Below are positions 24,064 to 36,724 of a stretch of DNA of 64,000 nucleotides, one piece after another. Made by a program: the position numbers and the translations under genes. The number at the start of each line of letters is the position of its first letter. Positions within the stretch are counted from its first letter, which is position 1. The DNA is taken from NCBI RefSeq assembly GCF_001638985.1, contig NW_017265156.1, positions 744,001 through 808,000 on the forward strand. The letters run 5' to 3'. This DNA comes from Phycomyces blakesleeanus NRRL 1555(-). Taxonomy: Eukaryota; Mucoromycota; Mucoromycetes; Mucorales; Phycomycetaceae. The notes below the pieces were generated by a model. It made no database searches, was not told where the DNA came from, and was given only the letters and a program-made list of their open reading frames with translations.

Positions 24064-25996
24064 GATTAACTGTCATCTGTAATTCCAAGTTGTAAGCACA
24101 CATGTTCACCAGCACAGATGAAGAAAGTATAAATATAGGTAGATAGGTAGATAGATAAATTGGTAGGTAAATGTATATATAATATGGGTGCGTGTGTGCA
24201 TAGATATATAGGTAGGTAGGTAGGTAGGTAGGTATATGAAAAGAAGAATGAATGAATAAAAAAAAAGATAAAAAGGGGAAAAAAAAAGAAACTAACGTTT
24301 GAAGCGCAAAGAAGTGCGGCGAAACCGATAAGAACAGATTTTTGTGAGTGAGTTATTGAGAGTTATTGAGAGTTATTGAGAGAGTGATAGAGAGAGAGAT
24401 TCCAAAGCGAGTATGAGGCGGATAAAGAACAATCGTGACGCAAGATGGGTTAAAGAGAAAGAGTTAATGGAATTAAAAGTCTGAAAAAAAATGTACACTG
24501 CCCCAGAATGAAAAAGGAAATACAGCAGGTTCAAAAGAATCGAAAAAAAGGGAAATATAATACAATTGAAAGTTATAATAAACATAATAGTAATAGTAAT
24601 AGTAATAGTAATAGTAGTAGTAATAAAGAATCAAGAACAACTTCTTCCTTCTTTCAGTTTCGCTTACAGAAAATAAAGAAAATGAAGCGAAAAGAATTAA
24701 AGGAAGAAGTAAAATGAAACGAAATGAAACGAAATGAAATAAAGTAATGAAATGAAATGAAATAACGGATTGAATACCAGAAAACTTACGGTTATTGTGC
24801 TTGTGGTTTGATGGTCTGTACTGTTGTTTGAATATAGACAAGAAGTAGAAAAGTATGTAGAGGGTATTTGATGATAATCTACATAGATATATTTTTTTGT
24901 ATGTATGTTTGTATATGTATATATTTTTTGTTTGTTTGTTTTGGTTATAAAAGTATAAAAGTGTAAAGTAAGTAGATGTAGAGTATAAAGAAATAAAATA
25001 GAATTCAAGTGTTGATTCCAATCTAGATGAGGTTAATCAATAGACTCACCAAGAAGTTCAAGTTCTTATGATTAATAAGAGATGAAGTAGGAGATGGGGA
25101 GATGAAGAGAGTATGTGATCAATGTGGTACTATGTCCAGTACTCGGAACTTGTACTTTTTTTTTTTTGCAAAGGGGGGGGGNNNNNNNNNNNNNNNNNNN
25201 NNNNNNNNNNNNNNNNNNNNNNNNNNNNNNNNNNNNNNNNNNNNNNNNNNNNNNNNNNNNNNNNNNNNNNNNNNNNNNNNNGGAGGGAGCCAGCTTGGGG
25301 GGGAGACAGGAGAGGGGATGAAAAGGGGACCACGAGTCAAATCCCAAGCTGGGTTATTGAGACCACAGGTTTAGGTCGCGTTAATTTTTTCCACTTACAA
25401 AGCCACTCAATACTGTTCACGTCATTGTATTATATTGAATTGTATTGAATCGAATTGTACTGATTTTATAATCCTTATCATTTTTGTAAATTTGATCTTA
25501 TTTTTGGTGTTAGTGATTGAGTGATTGAGTGCTATGAAGATCCAAACACCACTTTATGTAATCAATAAATAAAACATAGCTGCTAAACCTTGAGTGTAAA
25601 TGTATAATATATATAGTAAACTAACTAACAGATAGCCTAGACAGACCAAGAGAAGGGAGGGAGGATGAGGAGGAAAAGTGAGCGGAGGCAGGAGTGGGGG
25701 TTGAACTAAGCCAATTTGACAATGAAAAAGATTGTTGAGTTTAATTGAGTTTTGTTGAGTTTTGTTGAGTTGAGCCTTTGTGTGTGCGTAAGAAATAAAG
25801 AAAGAAATAAAGAAAGAAAGAGAGAGACAAGAGGAGGGTACCGGTCCCGCTTCAATTTTTTTTTTCTTACCTTTTGTTAAAGCCTTTCTATTTTATTTTA
25901 TTTTTTATTTTTCTTCACTAAAGATCTCCTCTTTTACCCCGTCCAACTCAACTCTCCCTCCGACACCTTTCTTTTTTTGTCCCTTCTTCCTTTCTC
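24064..25996. other. Intergenic region with microsatellites and an assembly gap
   Basis: Promoter side of both flanking genes. Repeats include GTAG units (about 24205-24235), three copies of GAGTTATTGA (about 24350-24382), AGTAAT units (about 24588-24625) and GAAAT units (about 24716-24765). The run of N is listed separately. No gene seen. Confidence 0.5.
25182..25281. other. Assembly gap (100 N)
   Basis: Exactly 100 undetermined bases, the usual placeholder for a gap of unknown size. Both edges are G-rich: nine or so G before it, GGAGGGAGCC after it. A purine-rich or G-quadruplex-prone tract probably stopped sequencing. True length unknown. Confidence 0.95.
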
Positions 25997-26532
25997 ATGA
26001 CCAACATTGAAGATCTTAACGCTCCCTTTGGTAAGTTAATACAAGTAATATAGTATTTCATAAAAGAAGAGTATTTATACTAATACCCACCAACCAACCT
26101 ACTCCACAACAAAAAATAAATAAAAAAAAGACCCTTTTGCCGATCTTGAGGAAGAAAACGCCCCCAAGGCTGCCAACCACATCCGTAAGTTTTTTTTTTG
26201 TTTTTTTACTATTATTATTATTTGGATGGGATGAAAGAATTTTATAAGGGATGATGTTGACATGAATGATTGTGGGATGGGTAGATTTGCGTATTCAGCA
26301 AAGAAACGGACGTAAGACAATCACCACCTTCCAGGGATTGCCCAAGGAGTACGACAGTAAGAAGATTCTCAAAGTCTTCACCAAGAAGTTTGCTTGCAGT
26401 GGTACTATTGTTGATGATGAAGAGCTCGGTCAAGTACTCCAGCTTTCTGGCGATCAGCGCACAAAGATTGCCGAGTTCCTTGTGAGCGAGGAAATCGCAA
26501 AGAAATCAGAAATCAAGATTCACGGTTTCTAA
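25997..26532 (+). CDS. sui1: Translation initiation factor eIF1 (SUI1)
   Basis: Three exons, 25997-26030, 26131-26184 and 26285-26532, giving 111 residues, the usual eIF1 length. The sequence starts MTNIEDLNAPFDPFADLEEE and the third exon holds the SUI1 fold: IQQRNGRKTITTFQGLP, then KVFTKKFACSGTIVDDEELG, ending with the helix IAEFLVSEEIAKK and SEIKIHGF. eIF1 binds the 40S subunit near the P site and enforces start-codon choice in the cytoplasm. Both introns split codons in phase 1 and close perfectly. The preceding CT-rich leader (about 25910-25990) is typical of highly expressed translation genes. Confidence 0.97.
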
Positions 26533-28659
26533 ACAAAACAAAACAAAAAGACAAAAATAATAGCCCACAAAACCAAACGACAAACGACAAAGTCAACGTC
26601 AACGTCAACAACAATATATTAAAAAAAAAGACGTAATATATATTTATATTTATATAAGAGTTATTATACTTTATTCCCCCTTCTTATATATGTATATATG
26701 TATATATATATGACAGTCTCTTCTTTTTCTTCTTCTTCTTTTTGTGTATTTTTCTCATCTATATCTACCAGTTTCTTTTGTTCACTTTTTCTATATATTC
26801 TTTGTACAAGTAAATATATATGTATATGTATAACAAGAGGAAACAACAAATAGAGAAAGTATGTTGAAGAGCGTAAATTTGTCCCAAAGAAATAAGAAGG
26901 CTTTTCTTTATATCCTAAAGAGAAGGAAAGAAAAAATAACGCATACTTGTATATATGTGTGTATGTGTGTATGTGTGTATGTGCGGGTGCGGGTGCGTGT
27001 TTGTGTTTGTGTTTATGTGCAAGTCTGTAGTTTATTTACGTGTCTTTTTCAGACTTGACTGTGTGTGTCTGTACTAAGCTTAAAAATTAAACTGTAAATT
27101 CAAATGTATGTAACTGTGCTAATGCAAGTCGGTACTATACTGAACCGTGTTGTGCATGGTACCTTCTTGGCCAGAGTTACAAAAATACGTTTGAAAGACG
27201 TTTGTGATAGTACTTGCTATCGATCTAAAAAAAAAGGGCGTCCCTCACAAAGTACAGTACAAAATAATAGAAATAATAAGAAAGTCCGCAGTAGATCTCA
27301 AGTGTGTTTGGTCTTATTAATCTTGTTGATCTATTTATTAAGCTCTATTCTTCAATTTCTTTTATAATTTTCTGTATACAAGGACTTGATCGTCTAGTAA
27401 CATCCCAAGAAAAATGAAAAATGAAATACGATAAGGAAGAATTACAGGCAAGTCAACCAGCCAATATACCTAGTTAGGCTTTGGTTAAAGGCACCGTAAT
27501 GTTCATATTTATTTTATTTAATATTAAAGAAAGAAACGAAATAGTTACAAGGTTTATAATATGGCGTTAATTGTTTCATTTGTTGGCTGGTTATAAGAAA
27601 TTAAAGAACCATCATTTTTATCTGGCTTCGTCAGAGTGACCAAATCTGCTCTCCTTTATTTAATGGTTTATCCGTACTCTAAGAAAAAATTGAGGCAGAT
27701 CAAATTCAATAGTTAATCTCCTTGGAGTTATCGATGAATACAAAGAAGTATAATTATTTCTACTATTTCCTAGGAAAATAAAAAAAATAAAGTTATCAGT
27801 AACTTTATCTAGAAACGGTAGTCCAACTAAGATGTTCATAAATACAAATCAAGTATAGACACATCGGACTATGTATGGATATGTCCTTTAGTATTTTATA
27901 GCTCTAAATATCAGAATCATTTGTAAATGCCTAAAAAATGAATAGGAAAATAGGAAAATAGGGAATATGCGCTTTTGTGTAATGCATTTTCGCAATAATG
28001 AATCATTGTTGCGATAAAGCGTAATATTTAAGGACAGTCGATTATGCCACTTGTCGAGCTTTTAGGACTTATCTCTCACATTTTTCTTACAGCATAGTCC
28101 GAGATGTACAGAAAAGTATTGGCACATGTATTATATTATATTAAATTATTTTATTTTATTTTTTTAAAAAAAACACACACACACACACGTACACAAGAAA
28201 CCAATATTTATCGACTCTTTCAAGTAGACAGCCTTATTCACAAAATTTTGATTATTAAATCTAAATTTCTCACAACTTCTTGCTCTCTTTCTTCATGAAC
28301 AACAGAGAAATATGACCTCACATTCACCCAACAAAACACACATCTTCAAGGTTTGGTGAAACTTGTGACGTCTTTCAAGGCGGTTTATCGGTTACAACCC
28401 ATTTTTTTTTATATTATATTATTATTACAGGCGGAGCAAATCGCAACCTTTTTTTTTCTCTCTCTTCTAATTCTTGTGCCCATCACTGCCTTTTCTCCCT
28501 CTCTCTTTCTTTCTCCCTCCCTCTCTATATATTCAAGCTTATTTTATTATATATAAATATTATTATTATATATATATACATACATACATTTGAAGCATAC
28601 CATTTTTTTAATTCATAAAAAAAAATTAAATAAGAAACTACCTTTTTCCATCGTCTGTC
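26533..28659. other. Intergenic region, about 2.1 kb
   Basis: 3' flank of eIF1 and promoter of the Rab gene. GTGTATGT and GGTGCG repeats at about 26957-27015; CT-rich DNA at about 28458-28525; TA repeats at about 28565-28578. No gene recognised. Confidence 0.5.
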
Positions 28660-29596
28660 ATGTCAGTCCCATCCCTCGCACAGAACCCAGAAACCAATGC
28701 GCCATCAGATTCTAGTCAGTCTGTTGGTGCTACACCAAATGCAATGAACAGTAAACCAGTTCCGGTCAAACTAGTTTTGTTGGGTAAAGTTTAGTCATCT
28801 CATCATTCTAGAGAGCCAAATAAAATACTAAAAAAGTATTATATCTCTATATATCAATATAGGCGAGTCTGCTGTTGGAAAATCCAGTCTAGTGATACGC
28901 TTTGTGGATCGTGAATTTGTACAGAATCGAGAACCAACTATTGGAGGTAATATATCGTATACTTTTTTTTTTAGTATTTAAAATACTGTGAATAATTATA
29001 TATGTATATGTATGTATGCTAACTAATTCATCCTATTACTTAGCTGCATTCTTGACTCAAAAGTGTCCCTTGGAAGACCACACAATCAAGTTTGAAATCT
29101 GGGATACAGCAGGTCAAGAAAGATTCCATTCGTTGGCACCCATGTACTACAGAAATGCCCAGGCTGCAATTGTTGTCTACGACGTGACCAAAGCAGTAAG
29201 TGATAATTTTCCTCTGTTAATAAAAAATAAATAAAACAAAAACAAAAAAGTATATCTCTAACACCAAAATTAAACAATTTTTTTTAAAAATAAAAACAAA
29301 AAGGCTTCTTTAGAAAAAGCCAAGAGTTGGGTAAAGGAATTGCAACGCCAAGCCCATTCTCAGATCGTGATTGCGCTAGTGGGTAATAAGGTGGATCTGG
29401 TCGAAGCAACTCCTGCCAGACCTACCCAAAGTGATGAGGAAGCAGAGGAAGCAGAGGAAGAAGAGACTGTGACTCGACAGGTTTCTACAGAAGAAGCATC
29501 GGCCTATGCTGCAGAAACTGGCCTCTTGTTCTTTGAAACCAGTGCTCGCTTGGGTATCAATGTCGATAGAGTGTTTACAGAAATCGGTAAGAAAAC

Positions 29597-29630
<34 letters not shown>

Positions 29631-29845
29631 ATGTGTGGAAGGCATTTCTTTTATGGATTATTGACAACAATAATAATAATACCTTTAATATATAATGTAT
29701 ATTAGCCAAGAGTATTCCACTTGAAATCATCATGTATAATCGCCCTGGTGGAAGATCTGGACCTGGAAACACCAACCAGCGTATTAACCTTCAGTTTGAG
29801 TCCGGAAACCCGACCAACAAAACTTCTTCTGGCTGTGCATGCTAA
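28660..29845 (+). CDS. Rab5-family small GTPase (Ypt5/Vps21 type)
   Basis: Five exons, 28660-28783, 28863-28946, 29044-29195, 29304-29586 and 29706-29845, giving 260 residues. All nucleotide-binding motifs are present: GESAVGKSS (P-loop), the effector loop [27 protein letters not shown] (switch 2), GNKVDL and ETSAR. These sequences are diagnostic of Rab5. The C-terminus SSGCAC carries the CxC-type geranylgeranylation signal, so the protein should sit on early endosomes. Two features lengthen it: a Ser/Asn-rich N-terminal extension of about 35 residues and an acidic insert of about 25 residues ([12 protein letters not shown]) after NKVDL, before the beta-strand leading to ETSAR. The insert recalls the Ypt52/53 branch but may be lineage-specific. 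Confidence 0.95.
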
Positions 29846-31949
29846 ATACACACCACACATCTCACATTACACATTACACAGACCACGCAACCACACAACC
29901 ATACAACTTACACGGTACCAAAGCACGCACATGTATATAGGTGTATGTGTATTATTCGATAAGGCTTTTTCTCCATCTATTGACACAAAATAACGCTACT
30001 CATTTGAACATCTTTCCTTCTATCCTACCTCTCAAATCACACTCATTTTTCCTTCTGCTTTTTCTCTTTTCTTTTTCTTCTTTACAATATTTATAATAAC
30101 TCTTTTTCTCTCTTTTTCTCTCATTACACTAATAGTGAACCTTTCTATTCCTCCATGAACTTATATAACACTTGAACCCAATCCAACCCAAATCAAATCA
30201 AATCAAACCAATTTAATATATAAAGATATACACTTGTCCACTTACATATATAAAGTACAAATTATAAAGTATAAATTAGAAATGCATAGAAAGAGAAAAA
30301 GAAAGATCGCTCCTGATATGTTTTATATATATACCCCATATTGTGTGTGTGGGGTATAAACTATATATATAAATATAAATATAAATATATATCAAAGTAA
30401 TTATCATCTATGATCTTTGAATTGACTTCATTGGATTTGATGGTTATTTCATATCATTATTCTCTTAATTAATTAAAGAAAGAAATAAGAAACAAACCCA
30501 CCCGGGACCTGGTTTCTTTTTGTACATGTGTGGGTGTTGTCTGTATACAGATTCTGAATTGTTCCCGATTAACATATGCTTATCTATCTAGACATCTTCA
30601 ATTGATTGCTTTCTTCTGCTTATTATATCCCTCACCTATTGAAACAAGATGTATTTGATCTCATCGTTGATACAAAGAAGGCGTGCGTACATGCATATAC
30701 TATTTATACAATTCGGCTAGAAGCTAAAATAAATAAATAAATAAATAAATATATCTTTTTGTGTGTGCATTACTCAGCCCCCAAAATACGTTTTGACACA
30801 TGTTCTCAGCCGGCAAATATATCGGTCTTTTTCTTTTTTGTATATATAAAAAAAATGTTCCTTTGGATCATCCGAAATAATATGCAATGTCATAGCAACA
30901 AATCATTATTACCAATTGATAATCCTAGGACTGGCAATTAAACCAAGATAAACTGATAAATAACAATAATTATATATATAAATGAAAATGCTTATTATGA
31001 TTTTAAAACTACTTCATTTCAAATAATGATCCAGACACTGGCCGATTAGAATCACTTGGGTTTCCATGGTTTGGTCCTAGAGTACCCGATATTCAAGTTC
31101 GCAGGGACAGGGGATTACACAGAGTTGATAGATTGTAAGAAGTTCTTATAGAAAATCATGCTTTGGTGACCCTGTCCATTCAGAAACATACCCACCCACT
31201 GAACATCAAACACTATGCACTAGATGTACACTGGTCACTGTACATGTATATGGAATAATAATAATAGTAATATAGTTATCCAGAGGGGAGGATGAAAAAA
31301 AAAGAAAGTATATATTTGTCTTTTAGTAAAGGGCTAGATTAGGAACATTGGTTCCCCTTAATTTTAGCTATCGTTTATGACGGTGCCTTTATTCACAAAT
31401 GACGAAAGCATGATTTTGATTTTCTGTTTTTCTTTCTGCTTATCTTGACAGCGCTAGTACCATATTCATATATCTGTTTCAAATAAATATAATTCTCTTA
31501 GTGTTCTTTTTTTTTTTTTTTTTTTTGCTCTTTCTGCTGGTGAGCTGAGAGTCATATAAAAGACAAGTTATGTCACTCTTGAGAGGAATAAGCCAATCAA
31601 TGATGAGTACAAAGGAAGTCAAGGGGGGGGGGGGTTTAGGACTGGGTTATCTTTTTTTTTTATTTTATGATTTTAAAAAAGGCAACTAGTGGAAATCTGA
31701 GTTCCTGTCTTGACCCGTGCTAAATATATATATTTATATATATATAAAAAAAAAGACTTAAGATCCCGGCACATAAAAAAAAAGGACGTCTGCCAATGTT
31801 ATGCGTTCAAAGACTTATCCTACCTTTCCCGAAATGAAAGCAGTCCGACCCCGCATTTGCTTTTAAAAGCGGGGCACAGGAGACCTTGCTTTTCTGCTTG
31901 TTTATTTGTAACTTAACAAAATAAAACATATACACATATCATTATCATA
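29846..31949. other. Intergenic region, about 2.1 kb
   Basis: 3' flank of the Rab gene and promoter of the FBPase gene. TA and AAATAT tracts (about 30360-30395), AATA repeats (about 30728-30750), a T-run (about 31508-31526) and a G-run (about 31623-31634). No gene recognised. A probable regulatory site near 31849 is listed separately. Confidence 0.5.
31849..31874. promoter_or_regulatory. Paired inverted GCGGGG sites (CreA/Mig1-like) upstream of FBPase
   Basis: CCCCGC at 31849-31854 and GCGGGG at 31869-31874 face each other 14 bp apart, with a TTTTAAAA palindrome between them, 76-101 bases before the FBPase start. GCGGGG matches the SYGGRG core bound by fungal CreA/Mig1 glucose repressors. 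FBPase is a classic glucose-repressed gluconeogenic gene, so the position makes sense. Function is inferred. Confidence 0.5.
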
Positions 31950-33619
31950 ATGCCTGAACTCAAGTTTGACGAAATCAAGGCTGGTCAAGGTGAAGATCTC
32001 CACACATTGACTCGTTGGGTCCTCTCTCAGCAACAGGTAAAGAAAGCTACTAAGTAACTTAGTCGGTCCATAAGAGATCAAGAATCTTGCCACTAAACAC
32101 ATCCTTATAATCAAATGAAACAGCATGCTCCCGAGGCCACTGGTGATCTCACCATTCTCTTGACCGCCATTCAGTTTGGTTGCAAGTTTGTTGCTTCCAA
32201 GGTCAAGCAGGCCGGTTTGATCAACTTGTAAGTAGTATACACACTAGGTGTTTATATATATTATTTTACTTATTCTTCTTGGGACTTTAGGTTGGGTCTT
32301 ACTGGTGCTGCCAATGTTCAGGGTGAGGAGGTCAAGAAGCTCGACGTGTTGGCCAACGATATCTTCCGTAACGCATTGATTGCTTCCGGAAAGGCATGCT
32401 TGCTGGTATCTGAGGAAGATGAGAACGCAATGATCATCCAGAACCCCAAGCAGCGTGGCAAGTATATTGTTACCTTTGATCCTCTCGATGGCTCTTCCAA
32501 CATCGACTGTGGTGTATCTATTGGTACCATTTTCGGTATCTTCAAAGTCGTAAGTACTTCTTCATTACACCGACCTATCTACATAGCCTAACAACTTTAA
32601 CCCATTGCAGAAGGACGACAAGAACCCAAACAGCTCTGACCTTATCCGCAGCGGTAGAGAAATCGTTGCTGCCGGATACTGCATGTACGGTTCTTACTGT
32701 GAAATGATCTTGGTAAGTTTCTGTTTGTTAGTTTTATTTTTTTAATTACCCCCTTTTGTACTATTCACATGCAAACAAACAATTGACCATCATCTTGTAA
32801 TCTTCTTCTTAGTCTCTCGGTAATGGTGTCAATGGTTTCACTCTTGATCCTTCTATCGGTGAGTTTATCATGACCCACCCAAACGTAAGTATTACTCTAT
32901 CATTACTCTTCTTTGTGTGTGTGTGTAATACAACAATATATATATATAAAAGAAAGGTTGGGTTTATTGTGTATTTTTTTGCGGGTAATGGAGGAACGCA
33001 GTCTTGTTGATCTTGCTTTCTCACGGGTTGGACAAGCGGGATATTTATGTCGGAGGCAGGAGGATTAAGATGATCCGAAGCGTGTTTTGATAGTCTTACT
33101 CATCTTTATTTGTCAATGCCTATAGATCACCATTCCTCCCAAGGGTAAGATCTACTCTGTTAACGAGGGTAACTACAAGTACTTTGATGAGCCCTCAAAG
33201 AAGTACGTTGACCACGTCAAGTCAAAGTACACTGCTCGTTATGTTGGTTCCATGGTTTCTGATGTTCATCGTACACTTCTCTACGGTAAGTTACACACAA
33301 AAATAGAGTAAAAGCTTGGAAATGTTTATATATATATATATATAAGACAGAGAGAGAGAGAAATACTAAGAAAAAAATTAAATAAACAGGTGGTATCTTT
33401 GGTTATCCCGCCGATTCAAAGTCAAAGCGCGGAAAGCTTAGAATCCTTTACGAGGTCTTCCCCATGGCCTTCTTGATTGAACAGGCTGGTGGTAAGGCTA
33501 CTACTGGTACCAAGAACGCTTTGGACATCGTTCCTGAGCATATCCACGACCGATCTGGTATCTGGCTCGGATCCAAGGATGATGTCGCAGAATTGGAAGC
33601 CTTTTACAAGAAGAAGTAA
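31950..33619 (+). CDS. fbp1: Fructose-1,6-bisphosphatase
   Basis: Seven exons, 31950-32036, 32124-32227, 32291-32549, 32611-32712, 32813-32884, 33126-33285 and 33390-33619, giving 337 residues, the normal length. It hydrolyses fructose 1,6-bisphosphate to fructose 6-phosphate in gluconeogenesis (cytosol). The metal-binding core [20 protein letters not shown] is intact, as are [30 protein letters not shown] (phosphate and AMP-site region) and the closing [17 protein letters not shown]. The N-terminus ([20 protein letters not shown]) lacks the RRxS protein-kinase-A site that mediates glucose inactivation in yeast, so post-translational control may differ. Intron acceptors and donors all follow GT-AG, and every phase closes. 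A pair of CreA-like sites lies just upstream. A CT repeat follows the stop codon. Confidence 0.97.
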
Positions 33620-33626
33620 AATCCTG

Positions 33627-33665
<39 letters not shown>

Positions 33666-35964
33666 GTTTTTGTATACCAGAAAACAAACAAAGCAAAAAA
33701 GATATATATAAATGAAAACAACCTCCACTGTACAATTTACATAATAAAAAAAATCTACACCATAAATATAACAAAGAATTTTTTGTTTTTGTCAATTGAT
33801 ATTATAATTATTATTTATTGAGGGGGGTTTCAGTAATGTTTATATTTCTAAGAAAGAAAGAATATAGACAGTGCAATAGAAATATATATATTCTTCATAA
33901 TTTACAGTATACCACAACTTTTTGTTGTTGTTGTTGTTGTTGTTGAATATGTATTCCATTGGTGGTGGTATTCAATTGGTTTGTAACTTTATTTGGGGCA
34001 TATTTTCTTTTAAAGTAAAGGCGATAATTTCAAAGGTAAGCCAGAACAATGACTTGATACGTGTTTCCCAGCAAATGAACCACATTAATATCTGGTAATT
34101 AACTCAGGTAATAATGAGTGAGTGAATGAATGTCATTGATACGCAATTGTATCTTGTGCTTCAAATAAAAATGACTCAATAGATAGTAATAATAATAATA
34201 AGAAATTAGTAATCTTCCCGGGAAAAATAAAATAAATTATTGACTCCTTTACTCTTTTTCCCTTTCTGCTTCTTCTTCTCCCGGGAAAATCCCGCATTCC
34301 ACTGGGACGGGTTTGACGCCGATTTTCTGGATATTTCTTTGCCGACACAACACAAAGTCCTACCTCACAGTCTATAAGTAATACAATACAGTAAGTCACT
34401 TTACCGTCCGGAATTCTTTTTTCATTTCTTCTTCTTCTGCTTTACTTACAAAAGACAGTAGCACTACCTTTTGCATATAGCATCTCAGGGTAAAACACAT
34501 ACAACAAATGTATAATATTCATCTCATAGGCTGCCTATCTAGCGAATATTACGGCAGTAAGCTTGTAAATGCTTTGTAACCAATTTTGAAGAAAGAAAGA
34601 AAAGGACTGGGAAAAGAACAGAATGCAGAATATTTTGCACAGATTACTTATCGATTTATTCTTGGACACACGAAATATTATATGAAACTCTCATGAATTC
34701 CAAGAAAAAAAATCGAATCATTTGATTCTCTTGTAGTTTAAAGAAGAAGAAATATTCGAAGCACTTTACCCAGACTACTCGAATTACAGTCAAGCCATGC
34801 CAAGCCAACCCAAATTAAATTAAAATAAAAGAAAATCAGCTAGCATTTCCCTTCATCAGAAAACAAAATTAAATCGTACAACAAGATGGGTTGTATAAAG
34901 AGTCGCTCTTTCTCTTCTTTTCTCTTTGCTCCTTTTAGCGTATCTTATACCCAGAAAAGCCAATAAGCTCTTTATTACACGACTTTATAGATTCGAATAA
35001 TGGGATTTAATTTTCTTTTGTTTGACAGAAAATTACACAAATCAGAAGAAGAAGAAGAAGAAGAAGAAGAAGTTGGGATATTAATATTACACTTGGTCTC
35101 TCTGTACACTATTCAACATATTATTTTTAGACGCAACAGAAAAAAAAATATTGTACATGGGCTGACATCTGGTCACATTCACTGAGCTGACAAATTTAAA
35201 GAAGAGAGTTATTGTATTGATAGAGTCGCAACTATTCTAGTTAAATTCTGTAGATATTTATTTTTTTGCTATATTCAATACATATAATCACAGTAATAGG
35301 ACCAGATTTATTGTATTATGGGACAGTTGGCATATCGTTAGTCCAACAAGAACATAACCATTATAATTATCATCATTTATAGCAGTAATATCCGAAATAA
35401 AAATAACCTTACTTGAAAAAATCCCTCAAAGTATGACGGTTTTTGAAATAAGAATCCTTTTTATTAAAAAAATTGTATTTATTTATTTATTTACTACTCT
35501 TGGCACTAACAATGTATTAAGGGTGGTGTATATATCTGTATGTTAATATAGAGTAAATAATACATGCATGCATGCATAGATTTTATATATATGTATATTT
35601 TTTTTCTAGTGATACACACACAGAGGACACAAACCGATCGCTTGTTTCTTTTTTATCTGATTACCTTTTTTGATAGATTGTCTATTTAAGAATGAAAGGA
35701 AAATAAAGCTATCCATCTAGTACAAATATATATATATATAAAGGGGGACCGAATATAATGTTATGTAATCTACTGTAGATTGAATTACTTTAGTTAAAAT
35801 AATCTTGTCCATGATTAGCTTGTCTTTTTCTTAAAGTAAAACAGAAAAGACTGGTTGGTGGTGATACAATTCCAAAGTCAAATTCCTAATTTTTACATTT
35901 CCGCCTAATCTCTGTCTGTCTCTGTCTCTGTCTCTGTCTCTGCCTTTCACTTTGTATGCGCTCA

Positions 35965-36011
<47 letters not shown>

Positions 36012-36724
36012 TGCATATGACCAAGACAGTACAAGATGAACAAATTAATACGATATTAAAGGTATTTTTGGTAAACCAATCCAAAAACATAATTCAGAAC
36101 CAGAACATAGCAACAGAGTATATTTATCAGGGCATTATTGTTTAGTTTTTTATATATATATTTATATTTATAAACAATCTATTTATGACCTAGCAACCTT
36201 TATTGTACCTGATAACCTTTTTTTTTGGTATCAGACTATTCACAAAATAGTAATTTGCTACCATGACAACTAAGATTTGCTTTTTCTTTCATAATATTTT
36301 TCGAATGTAAACATCTTATTTTATGATAGACATGATGGTTGTGATGATCTAAATAAAAACACAGACACAGACACAGACACAGACAAAGACACAGATACAC
36401 ACCCACAGAGAGAGATAGAGAAATCTGGTTCCTCCTTTTATAAAGTTATTACCGAACTTGTACTTTTTTTTTAAATAAAGAATATATATCTAGGCAACGA
36501 ATAACCTTTATTTTCGTGTGACTAAATCGATCAACTCCGCGTCTTTTTTTCTTTTTTTTTTTATTATTTTTGAACTCGCTACAGTTACTTTCTATCCCCC
36601 CTCCCCCTTCATTTTCTTCTCTTTCTTCTTTTTCTCTCTATTTTTCACTTCTTCTTCTTCTTTTTTCTTTTTGTTATTGTATGTTCCTTTCAATATCTTG
36701 TGAATTCCACTGTTATTTATTCTT
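33620..36724. other. Intergenic region, about 3.1 kb
   Basis: No gene recognised on either strand. Microsatellites: CT (about 33630-33661), TTG (about 33924-33943), GAA (about 35044-35070), CTGTCT (about 35911-35942), CA (about 35970-36010), ACAGAC (about 36360-36395). The CT/T-rich end (about 36540-36700) looks like the leader of the kelch-kinase gene. Confidence 0.5.

Noticed and set aside
24473..25021. 182-codon minus-strand frame rich in Tyr/Phe/Ser
   Set aside because: Made by microsatellites and T/A-rich DNA; no motif or homology pattern.
27104..27367. Plus-strand 87-codon frame after eIF1
   Set aside because: No recognisable domain and no start context; sits in repeat-rich spacer.
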